This document shows positions 42,352 through 51,158 of a DNA stretch of 64,000 bases, one piece after another. A program made the position numbers and the translations under genes. The notes under the pieces are model-generated. The model was not told the DNA's origin, did no database searches, and saw nothing but the letters and a program-made list of their open reading frames with translations. Source of the stretch: JAHCHG01 sp041394845 (GTDB lineage Bacteria; Acidobacteriota; Blastocatellia; Pyrinomonadales; Pyrinomonadaceae); contig JAWKHL010000001.1 in the NCBI GenBank assembly GCA_041394845.1, positions 1,922,001 to 1,986,000 on the forward strand, written 5' to 3'. The number at the start of each line of letters is the position of its first letter. The first letter of the stretch is position 1.

Positions 42352-43014
42352 TTACGGACAGGCTTTCGGCTTCGGCCCGCACTTGGAGGGACTGGCCGCC
42401 CTTCCGTTACACTCACAGGTACAACCCGACGGCATTCCAAAAACCCCGTAATCGACCTTCCAACCGCACGGATTCGATGGCCGGGTCGGCCCGCTGCTGC
42501 TGCTCCCGGTTCCCGCCCCTCCCGAACTGTCGCAACCGGATGTATACCAGGTGGCCGTCAGGACGGCGCTGGGGGTTTTCGGCAAAACGGCTATGAAAAA
42601 ATCCTCCCCGCCCGTTTTCGAGTTCCCCGAACGGTTAACCGTAAAATTGTGAGCATAATATTTGCCGCCCGTGGAATTGGTCTTTGTCGTCGGAAAAGAG
42701 GTTGAGCTGGCCTTTATCCAACGGCTGTTTCGCGCTCTGGATTTTCTGGAAATGGCGATCTCAAAATCGCTGTAACTCCAGATTGTCAGCTTATAGGTTC
42801 CCTTTTCATCATCGATAAAAGCCCGCCAGATGGCGTATTCTTTTCCGTTAAAGGTTTCAGCCTGTCTGGGAAAATTGATGACGTCCCGGACAGTATCCTT
42901 TTCATTGCACAGCAGAACGCGCGTCGAACCCTGACCGAACGCCGGCGCGGCCAACCAGATCAGCCCGAAAAGGCCGACCGTTATGCGAAGAATTGTTTTC
43001 GTTTTTAATTTCAT
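42352..43014 (-). CDS. Secreted Cys-containing protein, paralogue 1
   Basis: 220 aa with a signal peptide ending 'AAPAFGQ'. The mature domain (~30-150, starting 'GSTRVLLCNEKD') is beta-rich. A Gly/Ser linker (~160-175) leads to a small C-terminal module with six Cys (CGW, CTCECNG, CGP...CP). The next gene upstream encodes a paralogue with the same three-part layout. I do not recognise the family. The cysteines probably form disulfides in the periplasm. Confidence 0.7.
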   Translation of the reverse strand: MKLKTKTILRITVGLFGLIWLAAPAFGQGSTRVLLCNEKDTVRDVINFPRQAETFNGKEYAIWRAFIDDEKGTYKLTIWSYSDFEIAISRKSRARNSRWIKASSTSFPTTKTNSTGGKYYAHNFTVNRSGNSKTGGEDFFIAVLPKTPSAVLTATWYTSGCDSSGGAGTGSSSSGPTRPSNPCGWKVDYGVFGMPSGCTCECNGRAASPSKCGPKPKACP

Positions 43015-43149
43015 ATAATCTCTCCTGAAGATTAAAATTTCCCGTTAACCTTGAAAAAGGGCTTTGACAAAGGTTTCAGGTCGGGAAGAGTCGCTCCAGC
43101 GCCCGCCGGATCTAACCCAAATGCCCCTTACACTCGATCAAAAACCGCT

Positions 43150-43815
43150 CTAGGGTTTCCCGCTGCACTTTGAGGGATGGGACACCTTTCCGTTACATTT
43201 GCAGGTGTAGGAACTCGGCTGTCCGAAAATCCCGGGGTCCGGCTCCCAACCGCACGCGCTCGCCGGTTTCGCCCCTCCCCTGCCCGATCCCCCGCCGCTT
43301 GATCCGCTGCCGCCTGATCCGGTGGATTTACCGCAATTGGTCGTGTACCAGGTGGCCGTCAATGTAGCTGTGGGGGTTTTCGGCAAAGCCTCTATGTAAA
43401 AATCAAATCCGCCCTTATCCGAAAGCCCTGAGCGGAAAAAGTTGTAAGAATGAGAAAAGACCTTGCCGCCGGAGGAGTTGGTTTTTATTTTCGGGAAAGA
43501 GGTCGAACTGACTTCCTTCCAATCGCTGTCGGCCTCCCGGGATTTTCTTAATATGAAGATCTCAAAATCGCTGTAACTCGAAACCGTCAGCTGATACAGT
43601 CCCTTTTCATCATCGATAAAAGCCCGCCAGACGGCGTATTTTTGACCGTCGATGATCTCGGACTGCCTCGGATAACTGATCGTATCCCTGACGGAATCCT
43701 TTTCATTACACATCAAAACGCGCGTCGAACCCTGACCGTAAACGGTCGTTCCCAGCAAAACAACTCCGATCAGACCGATCATCAACCTACAAACCGATCT
43801 CGTTTTTAATTTCAT
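43150..43815 (-). CDS. Secreted Cys-containing protein, paralogue 2
   Basis: 221 aa, aligning throughout with the 42352-43014 protein: same signal-peptide style, 'GSTRVLMCNEKDSVRD', 'AVWRAFIDDEKG', 'SSYSDFEI', Gly-rich linker and the C-terminal Cys module 'YTCKCNGKVSHPSKC'. The two are a tandem duplication. The linker differs most (longer Gly/Ser tract here), which suggests that only the two folded domains are constrained. Confidence 0.7.
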   Translation of the reverse strand: MKLKTRSVCRLMIGLIGVVLLGTTVYGQGSTRVLMCNEKDSVRDTISYPRQSEIIDGQKYAVWRAFIDDEKGLYQLTVSSYSDFEIFILRKSREADSDWKEVSSTSFPKIKTNSSGGKVFSHSYNFFRSGLSDKGGFDFYIEALPKTPTATLTATWYTTNCGKSTGSGGSGSSGGGSGRGGAKPASACGWEPDPGIFGQPSSYTCKCNGKVSHPSKCSGKP

Positions 43816-44138
43816 AAATTTCTCCTATGGCTTAATTGTTACTGCTTCCTGAAGAAATGTTTGGCCCCCCAAGTGAAAAACCCGTATCGATCAAAGAGGC
43901 GCAGTTTACTATTCCTTATCGCAGTTCAACCAATGCATCCGGCGTGCCGGACCGCCGTTTTTGTCAAAGAACTTGTTTTGCAAGGGTTTCAGCGATTTGT
44001 CGGATGGTTCGGGATGTCATCCGGCGGAAACGTTTTTTTCCCAATTCCTTTGATCATCTGGTCTAAAGCCATCAAACGGTTTGATTTAGGGAGAGTTGTT
44101 CACCTTTTTTAACACAGTGTCATTTTTCTTTGACAGTC
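43816..44138. other. Intergenic region, nothing recognised
   Basis: About 320 bases upstream of paralogue 2 and downstream of the lipoprotein gene at 44193. It must contain the promoter of the secreted pair. No gene or repeat is supported. Confidence 0.35.
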
Positions 44139-44166
44139 AAAAAGCCCCGCAAGAGCGGGGCTTTTT
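44139..44166 (-). terminator. Rho-independent terminator
   Basis: 12-bp perfect stem (AAAAAGCCCCGC / GCGGGGCTTTTT) with loop AAGA; on the minus strand it ends in a T-run, just after the lipoprotein gene at 44193. Confidence 0.85.
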
Positions 44167-44192
44167 CTGCTTTCATCATTGAAAAAAAGTTT

Positions 44193-44876
44193 TTAGGTTT
44201 TATCTTCGATGTCGAGGACCTCCGGTTTGCCCTCGACGACGAACTCTTTGCCGTTCCATTTGAGGGCGGTCTTGGTGTAGATGGTCGGACAGCATTTGCC
44301 CTTGAATTTATCTTTGGGAACGCTCGCCTCCCAGTCTCCTTTGACCAGTTTGGCGTCTCCGAAAATTTCGACCACCAGATTTCCCTTTTCCGGGCTCACC
44401 GCCCGCAGTCCGCCTTCGGCCCCGCCTCCGGCGTCAAAGCTCCAGAGCAGCTTCGGTTTTTCATTTTCCAGCGTGTAAACGTAAACCAGATTGGAAGATG
44501 AGTTCCCGCCCGTCATAGTCACCTCGACGATGGCCTCGGCCAGTGAATCCCCGGTCAGATCGGCGTACAGGATCTTTCCGACCGTCAGACCGCCGGAATC
44601 TTCCTTGATCTTCAGGGAGCCGTCCTTGACGGTAAAATCTTTCTCCTTTTCCTGAGCAAAATCCTTCGTCCAGGGATAGGTGAAATTCTTAAAATCCACC
44701 TTTTTGATGGCCGCATCCTTTTCGACGGGAGCCTTTTCACCGGGATCGGCGGCTGAGTTTTTTTCGGTTTTCTCCCCGCCGCCGCCCTGACCGGAACCGC
44801 CCGGACAACCGACCAGGATCAGAACCAGACCGGCTATTAAAACAAAACTGACGATACCTATAAATTTCTTATTCAT
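44193..44876 (-). CDS. Predicted lipoprotein (227 aa)
   Basis: Signal peptide with lipobox (LILVGC; Cys ~24), a Gly/Lys/Glu-rich disordered stretch (~25-60), then a ~160-residue globular domain with 'ILYADLTGDSLAEAIVEVT' and 'LVYVYTLENEKPKLLWSFDAGG', reminiscent of FG-GAP/VCBS-type strands. No family is named with confidence. Monocistronic, with its own terminator. Confidence 0.65.
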   Translation of the reverse strand: MNKKFIGIVSFVLIAGLVLILVGCPGGSGQGGGGEKTEKNSAADPGEKAPVEKDAAIKKVDFKNFTYPWTKDFAQEKEKDFTVKDGSLKIKEDSGGLTVGKILYADLTGDSLAEAIVEVTMTGGNSSSNLVYVYTLENEKPKLLWSFDAGGGAEGGLRAVSPEKGNLVVEIFGDAKLVKGDWEASVPKDKFKGKCCPTIYTKTALKWNGKEFVVEGKPEVLDIEDKT

Positions 44877-45123
44877 GTTTTTCTTACCTCCAGTGAATAA
44901 ACTTCGAACTTTCGGGCAAAATTTTTTTTCTCACCAAAAAGTTCGGCGGTTATTTAATAACAGCCTCCGGCGACCGCTCTAGGTTGCCAAGCACGCCGAA
45001 TGCTTGTGGAAAACCTCAAGCAAAGCCGTGCCTTCACCCCGCGTAAAAAACGGCTTGAACCCTTTTGGGAAAAATTAGGGGCGGAGATTCCGGGAGTTAA
45101 TTTTAAAGACGATTGAGAAAAAC

Positions 45124-46512
45124 TTAGTCCCGTTTTCCATCCAAATCGTACTGCTTTATTTTGGAGTGCAAAGCGCCCCGGGAGATGCCCAGAGCGCGGG
45201 CGGTTTGGGAGACATTCCAGTGGTTTTTCTCCAATTTGGCGGCGATAAATTCGCGTTCGAAATTCTCGGTCAGGCGGCGGGTGGCGGTTTTCAGATCGGC
45301 TTGGAAAAGACCGGGGAGGGCGGGGGAGATCCGACCGGCGGGTTCGTTGAGCAAATGATCGGGGAGATCATCCACCCGGATCTTTTCGCCCGGAACCGTC
45401 ACCACCAACAGTTCCAAAAGGTTTTCCAATTCGCGGACATTTCCGGGCCAGAGGTAGTTCTCCAGAATCCTCCAAACCGGAGGATCAAACCTGAGAGACC
45501 GCCCCTTTTCCCGGTTGAACTTCTCCAGAAAATGCGTCGCCAGCAACCTGATGTCGCCGGAACGCAGGCGCAAGGGAGGCAAATCGACCGTCGCCACCGC
45601 CAGACGATAAAAAAGATCGGCCCGGAATCTTCCTTCTTCGACCATCTTTTTCAGATCCTGATTCGAAGCGGCGATAAAACGAATATCGAGTCCGATGTTC
45701 TCGGTGCCGCCGACCCGGCGGATCTCTTTTTCCTCGATCGCCCGTAAAAGCTTGGCCTGCATTTCCGTCGGCATGGAACTGATCTCATCAAGGAAAAAAG
45801 TTCCCCGGTCGGCGGTTTCGAACAATCCCCTCTTCAACTCCCTGGCGTCGGTAAAAGCGCCTTTTTCGTGGCCGAAAAGCTCGCTTTCCAGAAGATTTTC
45901 CGGCAATGCGCCGCAATTGACGGCAACGAAGGGGCGATCCTTTCGGGGAGAATTGTAATGGACGGCACGGGCGATCAGTTCCTTGCCCGTCCCGCTTTCG
46001 CCGATCAGCAGAATGGAGATCCGGGAATCGGCTGATAGCGGCTTGAGTCTTTCGAAAACCGCCTCCATCGCCGGGCTTTGACCGACGATCCCGGCGAAGG
46101 AAAATTTATCCGTCAGTTCCTTTTTGAGCCTCCGGTTCTCTTCGACCAGTTTTTGCCGGGAAAGAATGTTTTTCACCTTGAGAGAGATCTCATCGAGCCG
46201 CGGAGGCTTGGTGATGTAATCGGAAGCGCCGAGTTTCATCGCTTCGACGGCCGATTCGACGCTGGCGAAACCGGTCAAAACGATGACCGGAACCGATAAG
46301 GAATTCTCCCGCATCTTTTCGAGCAATTCCAAACCGGAAACCTCGGGCATCTTGAGGTCGGTGATGAGGAGATCGAAAACCCCGGTCGTCAGCAATTCCA
46401 GTCCTTCCCGCCCGTCCCCGCAGGAAACCGTTTCGTAACCGTTTTTTTTCAGGTGCAACTCAACCGCCCGTCTGATCTGCGGTTCGTCGTCAAGAAGTAA
46501 AATTTTCGCCAT
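45124..46512 (-). CDS. NtrC-family sigma-54 response regulator
   Basis: 462 aa from the ATG at 46512. Receiver domain with D52 ('LLITDLKMPE') and K102; AAA+ domain with Walker A 'GESGTGKE' (171-178), Walker B 'GTFFLDEI' (237-244), 'RFRADLFYRL' sensor; Fis-type HTH at the C-terminus ('NVSQTARALGISRGALHSKIKQY'). The sigma-54-contact loop reads GAFTDA (219-224) rather than GAFTGA, a known minority variant. Translationally coupled to the upstream kinase (overlap 23 bases). It can activate sigma-54 promoters such as those at 4.7 and 9.4 kb; this link is inference. Confidence 0.92.
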   Translation of the reverse strand: MAKILLLDDEPQIRRAVELHLKKNGYETVSCGDGREGLELLTTGVFDLLITDLKMPEVSGLELLEKMRENSLSVPVIVLTGFASVESAVEAMKLGASDYITKPPRLDEISLKVKNILSRQKLVEENRRLKKELTDKFSFAGIVGQSPAMEAVFERLKPLSADSRISILLIGESGTGKELIARAVHYNSPRKDRPFVAVNCGALPENLLESELFGHEKGAFTDARELKRGLFETADRGTFFLDEISSMPTEMQAKLLRAIEEKEIRRVGGTENIGLDIRFIAASNQDLKKMVEEGRFRADLFYRLAVATVDLPPLRLRSGDIRLLATHFLEKFNREKGRSLRFDPPVWRILENYLWPGNVRELENLLELLVVTVPGEKIRVDDLPDHLLNEPAGRISPALPGLFQADLKTATRRLTENFEREFIAAKLEKNHWNVSQTARALGISRGALHSKIKQYDLDGKRD

Positions 46513-48421
46513 ATGATTTGATTTCCGTTTTTCCCCGCCGATCAACTTTCTCCTTTTCCGAATCACCGGCCCGCTCCGTTTTTTCCGGTCCACTTTCCGG
46601 TTCCCAACTCATCAGGGAAATTGTAAATGCCGTCCCCTTTCCCAACTCGCTGGAGACCTCGATCCGGCCCTGATGGGCGGCCACGATGTTGGATGAAATG
46701 GCCAAACCCAAACCGCTTCCGCCGGATTTGGTCGAAAAGAACGGGTAAAAGATCCGGGCCAGATCTTCCTCCGCTATCCCGCTTCCGTTATCGGCGATCC
46801 TCAAAAGAACCGTCCTTCCCTTTTCGCCGGGGGCCGAACGAGTTTGGATCTCCACCGATCCGTTTTCCGTAAGAGATTCGGCCGCGTTCAAAAGCAAATT
46901 CAGGATAACGCTCTTTAATTTCTCCTCGTCGCCCGAAATGAGCGGCAGTTCCCGCTCGAAATCGGTTTTCAGAACGGCTTTTTTCCGCTCCAGCAATTCG
47001 CCCGCAAAAGGGATCGTCTCTTCGGCCAAACGGTTCAGATCCAAAGGTTTCAAATCCAAAACGGGCCGCCGGTAATATTGCTTCAGATCGGCCAGCATCT
47101 CCATAAACCCGCTCAATCCCTGTTTCATTTCGTCCAGATATTCGCGGCGCGGATCGTCCCGCTCGATCTCGGAATCGAGATGTTGAAGCCAAAGACTGAT
47201 ACCGCTGATCCGATTTTGGATCTCGTGCGAAATTTCCGAGGTCATTTCACCCATCGCCGCCAGTTTGGCGGTTTGAACCAGTTGTTTCTGGTAACTTTGC
47301 AATTCCCGGTTCATCCGGCGAACGGCTCCCGCCAGATCCTCCACCTCGTCCCCGGTTCTGATGTCCAGTTCGAGATCCGCCTCGCCCCGGCCGATCCGGG
47401 CGGTGGCGGCGCTGACCTTCTCCAACGGAATCGTAATGTAGCGCGAGGCTTTCACCGCTCCCCACCAGACGGCCCCGACCGTCAGGATCAAAATGGAAAA
47501 GAAAACCGCCTGAAACCCGGCCGGGATTGAGGCCCCTTCTCCCGGCTGAAAAACGCCGAGGAACCAGTTTTCGCCCGCCTGTTTTTGAATTCCGGCGTAT
47601 TTAAAGAAAGATTCCGAGGGCAAAACCGAAAACAGGAAATCCTTTTCCCCGCCCGAAATCCGCCTTTGACCGATCTCGAAAACCGAACTCTCCAGCAAAT
47701 CCGAGGCCTCTTTTTCCAGTTTCAATCCGCCGATCAGGATTTTTTCCTCCTCCGAAAAAAATGCCGAGGCAAAGACCAGACCGCGGTCGTCAAACAAAAA
47801 TGTCCCGAGGTCGCGTTTGAGCAGGGGTCGCATGAAACGCTCGAAGACTTTGGTGTTGAGCCTCAGAACGATCATTCCCAAAAATTCGTCGCCATCGACT
47901 CTGTGAGTAAAAAGAGTGGCGAATTTGCCCGGCTGGATCTCCCGAACCGGAGTTTGAACCGACCCGGAAATCAGCGTCCGGCGGAAATAATCTTCCCCGC
48001 TCAAACGCCGCAAATCCTGCGCATTCGGGATCTTGCTGAACTTGATCCGCTCGCGCCCGTTTCTGTCCACCAGACTCAGTTCCAGATAATAGGGATTCTG
48101 CTCGAAAAAAAGCTCCAGCGCGGTTCGGGCCGGTGTTTCCTGATTGGCCGGATCGAGGCCGTCTTTATCTCCTCCGGTCGAAAGGTTCTGAAGATACGAG
48201 GCCACGGCCGGAACCTTTGCCAGCAGTTCGACATCTTTTCGGGCAACGTCTATCTCCTGCCGGACTCTGACCAGAGTCTCGTTCAGACTCTGTTGTTTTT
48301 CTTCCTGAATCCGGATCTGGTTGGCCCTGATCACAAAATAATAAACCGCCGGGGCCGTCAGCAAAAACGGGATCAGGATCAAAGGAAGAGTGTAGCTCAG
48401 GATTTTCGTGCGAAGTTTCAT
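46490..48421 (-). CDS. Sensor histidine kinase with periplasmic Cache-like domain
   Basis: 643 aa. TM1 is ~8-31, a periplasmic ~270-residue Cache-type domain follows ('YYLELSLVDRNGRERIKF', 'GKFATLFTHRVDGDEFLGMIVLRL'), TM2 ~304-326, HAMP, then HisKA with H399 ('SEISHEIQNRISGI') and HATPase ('NLLLNAAESL', 'DNGSGI', 'GSGLGLAI'). The C-terminal tail is charged and unusual. The ATG forms an ATGA overlap with the stop of the Asp-box lipoprotein gene upstream, and its 3' end overlaps the NtrC-family gene by 23 bases. The Cache domain suggests a small-molecule or partner-protein signal. Confidence 0.9.
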   Translation of the reverse strand: MKLRTKILSYTLPLILIPFLLTAPAVYYFVIRANQIRIQEEKQQSLNETLVRVRQEIDVARKDVELLAKVPAVASYLQNLSTGGDKDGLDPANQETPARTALELFFEQNPYYLELSLVDRNGRERIKFSKIPNAQDLRRLSGEDYFRRTLISGSVQTPVREIQPGKFATLFTHRVDGDEFLGMIVLRLNTKVFERFMRPLLKRDLGTFLFDDRGLVFASAFFSEEEKILIGGLKLEKEASDLLESSVFEIGQRRISGGEKDFLFSVLPSESFFKYAGIQKQAGENWFLGVFQPGEGASIPAGFQAVFFSILILTVGAVWWGAVKASRYITIPLEKVSAATARIGRGEADLELDIRTGDEVEDLAGAVRRMNRELQSYQKQLVQTAKLAAMGEMTSEISHEIQNRISGISLWLQHLDSEIERDDPRREYLDEMKQGLSGFMEMLADLKQYYRRPVLDLKPLDLNRLAEETIPFAGELLERKKAVLKTDFERELPLISGDEEKLKSVILNLLLNAAESLTENGSVEIQTRSAPGEKGRTVLLRIADNGSGIAEEDLARIFYPFFSTKSGGSGLGLAISSNIVAAHQGRIEVSSELGKGTAFTISLMSWEPESGPEKTERAGDSEKEKVDRRGKTEIKSYGENFTS

Positions 48422-50325
48422 TGCTTTAATTCGGCCACGGAAATGTCATCGAAATAGGTCGGGGAGGACCAGAGACCGCCAACCCCCATTCTTCCCCTCG
48501 GAAGGACCAATTTCCCCTGATAACTGAGCATCAGCCGCCCGTCAACGTAATAATCGATCCGTTCCGGTGTTACAGCCAGAGAAAACTCGTACCAAACGTT
48601 TTGTTTGAACGGAAAGCGCTTTTGAATCAACGGCGTTCCGCCGGAAATATGCAAACCGCCGGGCAGGTCGTCATTCTTCAGACTGATCCAGGCGCCGCGC
48701 CTGAAATTATTGGTGATAACGTAATGGCGAAGTCCTGATCGATCGGCCCGAACATAGATGTTGGCCGCCGTATGGGCAACCTGATCCAGACGGAAGCGTC
48801 CCCGCAAAACGTACCGTTCGGGTTCTTCGAACTTCAGGAAAGAGGCAAAGGATGCCGGGGTCTTTGAATTCGGGGAGATCCCCATATAAGTTCCCCCCAC
48901 AATTTCCCAAAAACCCGTTCCGACCTGCCAGTTATCGGCCTTTTCGCCGGAAAAATCATCCGAAAAAAGAGTTTCCCCGATCTCAAATTTCAACGGAGCC
49001 GGGTTTTCAGCTTCGGGTTTCGGAGCGCCCGCGCCGCTTTCCAGCCGTTCGGGCATCTTCTCCAAAAAGGAATAAACGAGAAAACTCTTTCCGTATTCCT
49101 CCCTGACGTGATTGATCAGGAGTTTATCCTCCGAAAAAGAAATGATTGGATTTACCGTGTCTTTATACATCTCGCTCGGGTCGGTCAGGGTGATCGACGG
49201 AGACCAGGTTTCCCCGCCGTCGTCGGAATAGGAAAAAGCGATCTGCCCCAACAGGGTTTCGCGGGTCGTCCACCAACTGCAATAAAGCCTTCCCCGACCG
49301 TCTATTTCGAGCCCGGGACTCAAATCGCGCCCTTCCCGGATGTCATTCAGACGCCGGTTTTTCTCCCAGGTAATGCCGTTATCGGTCGAGCGGCTGAAAT
49401 AAATATTCCAGTCGTTATCGCCCTCTTCGCCCTCTTCCCTGAAATCCCCGAAAACGATGTAGATGTTGCGGCCGTTGACGGCCACCGAGGGAGCCAATTG
49501 CCAGACCTCCTTTTCGTCATCGTTGATCTTTCGGCTCGGAACCCAGCTGATCCCGCCGTCGTCCGAATACGAACAGCGAATGTCGGCCAGAGTTTTCCGG
49601 TCGCGCCAATCCTCCCAAAAAACCAGAAGCCGTCCGTCGGCCCCGGCGATGAAATCCCGGACGATCTGCGGGCCTTCCCGAAAATCGTATTCGATCGGTT
49701 GATTCGGCGACCAGTTTCGCCCTCCGTCCTCGGAAGAGGAAAAAAAGATCAGATTAAAACCCCGGCGTTTGTCCATCCAAACGCAAAAAACCCTCCGCTC
49801 GTCGGGTTGGATTAATTTCAATCCCCCGGCGTAAGCGCTCTGCTCATCATTGACCTGAACCGGAACGGTCCAGTTTTCCAGGTTTTCGTCCGACAATGAA
49901 TAAAAGAAATTTCCGTCCCGAAAAGCCGCGACCGCCAATCTTTTTCCGACAAAATAAAAAGAGAAGCCCGAAAACGACTCCCCCGAATCCCAAAATCCGC
50001 CAAGTTCGATTTCTTTTCCAAAGGTTTTTCCGCCATCTTCGGAGATCCTGATGAACCGCCCCAGAACGTTTCTCTCGCTCCGATCGCTTTTTTCGTACTG
50101 AACCAGCAGACGCCCCATTTTGTCGGAAACGAATTCCAGAATGGCGAACCCGAATTTTTCCCGGTCCCCCAGATCAAACTCCGCCGGAGTGATTCTGTAG
50201 CGGTAAAAGGTTTTCGTCTCCCGCCCGGTTTCGTTTACATTCCGGCAGGACGCCGGGAATATCAGACACAATACACCGAGGCTGAGGATCACCGGTAAAG
50301 TTCGAGTTTTGCAACTTTTGACCAT
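48418..50325 (-). CDS. Lipoprotein with Asp-box (BNR/sialidase) repeats and jelly-roll domain
   Basis: 635 aa from the ATG at 50325. Lipobox 'FPASC' near residue 27. Five Asp-box motifs of form SxDxGxxW/F are visible ('SEDGGKTF', 'SEDGGRNW', 'SDDGGISW', 'STDNGITW', 'SDDGGETW'), giving a six-bladed sialidase-like propeller. The last ~190 residues are a concanavalin/DUF1080-like domain ('FSDDFSGEKADNWQVG', 'YYVDGRLMLSYQG'). Sialidase catalytic residues were not identified, so it may be a sugar-binding sensor rather than an enzyme. It heads the operon with the histidine kinase and its regulator. Confidence 0.8.
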   Translation of the reverse strand: MVKSCKTRTLPVILSLGVLCLIFPASCRNVNETGRETKTFYRYRITPAEFDLGDREKFGFAILEFVSDKMGRLLVQYEKSDRSERNVLGRFIRISEDGGKTFGKEIELGGFWDSGESFSGFSFYFVGKRLAVAAFRDGNFFYSLSDENLENWTVPVQVNDEQSAYAGGLKLIQPDERRVFCVWMDKRRGFNLIFFSSSEDGGRNWSPNQPIEYDFREGPQIVRDFIAGADGRLLVFWEDWRDRKTLADIRCSYSDDGGISWVPSRKINDDEKEVWQLAPSVAVNGRNIYIVFGDFREEGEEGDNDWNIYFSRSTDNGITWEKNRRLNDIREGRDLSPGLEIDGRGRLYCSWWTTRETLLGQIAFSYSDDGGETWSPSITLTDPSEMYKDTVNPIISFSEDKLLINHVREEYGKSFLVYSFLEKMPERLESGAGAPKPEAENPAPLKFEIGETLFSDDFSGEKADNWQVGTGFWEIVGGTYMGISPNSKTPASFASFLKFEEPERYVLRGRFRLDQVAHTAANIYVRADRSGLRHYVITNNFRRGAWISLKNDDLPGGLHISGGTPLIQKRFPFKQNVWYEFSLAVTPERIDYYVDGRLMLSYQGKLVLPRGRMGVGGLWSSPTYFDDISVAELKQ

Positions 50326-50506
50326 CACCGTCTAACGTCAAGGGGTCGAATTTTTTATCTGAACCCTCGGAAGGTTTTAGAAGATTTTTGACAACCAGTG
50401 AACCCGGAATCTCACTGGGGTGGTAGTATATTATCATTCTACCCGTCGTTTTCCCAGATTACGAAAAACTGCCCGGCACCGGTCGGTGCGGATTGAAGAA
50501 ACAAAA

Positions 50507-51091
50507 ATGAACAAATTTCTGGTGATTTTTCTCTGCTTGGCAATTTTGCCTTTAACGACCCTGATCGGAATCTTTCTGGCGATCCAGCTGGACGTTTATC
50601 TTTCCGCCGAAAATGATCGGACACCGGGCCGACAGATCGATTATCTGCCGGAGAAGATCGTTAAACTGGAAACCGGCTATCGGGGCGGAGGCGGAATTCA
50701 TTTCCTCGGCGAGAGCGGAAAACTCTACGCTTGCGACTTCGATCGAAAAACCTGCGCGGGGGTTGAAACTCCGGATCGGGTCGAGGGCGATCCGGCTTTC
50801 CGCCAAACCGGGGAGCTTTATCCCAAATTCGCCCCGCCGCCCGTTGCGATCAAACAAACCGTCATCAGCCGGAATCGCGGTTTGATGGGGCATCATACCG
50901 AAAGGCAATACGCCGTTTTGGAAGACGGAACCGTCTGGTTCTGGATCTTCAGCGGAAACGAGATGAACCGGTTTTTTCCCTTCTGGCATCTCGAACACTG
51001 GTTGACCATCGTCCTCGGGACGCTCGGCGGAATGTTTTTCGGACTGATCATCTCGACGCTGATCTGGCTGAAATTTCACCCCCGCAGTTGA
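50507..51091 (+). CDS. Two-TM hypothetical protein (194 aa)
   Basis: 194 aa from the ATG at 50507. An N-terminal TM (~5-27) and a C-terminal TM (~165-188) enclose ~135 residues with a beta-rich domain of unknown family ('GGGIHFLGESGKLYACDF', 'ERQYAVLEDGTVWFWIFSG'). The loop topology suggests the middle part faces outside. It precedes moeA on the same strand by 67 bases but shows no functional link to it. Confidence 0.55.
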   Translation: MNKFLVIFLCLAILPLTTLIGIFLAIQLDVYLSAENDRTPGRQIDYLPEKIVKLETGYRGGGGIHFLGESGKLYACDFDRKTCAGVETPDRVEGDPAFRQTGELYPKFAPPPVAIKQTVISRNRGLMGHHTERQYAVLEDGTVWFWIFSGNEMNRFFPFWHLEHWLTIVLGTLGGMFFGLIISTLIWLKFHPRS

Positions 51092-51158
51092 AAAAAGAGA
51101 AAAAAATCTGATCGCCGGTTTGGCCGCAACGCCCCGAAAATGATTAAATCTGAAAGTG

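Noticed and set aside
45018..45034. Sigma-54-like box upstream of the lipoprotein gene (GGCACGGCTTTGC on the minus strand)
   Set aside because: The spacing between GG and GC is 9 instead of 10 bases, which usually abolishes function.
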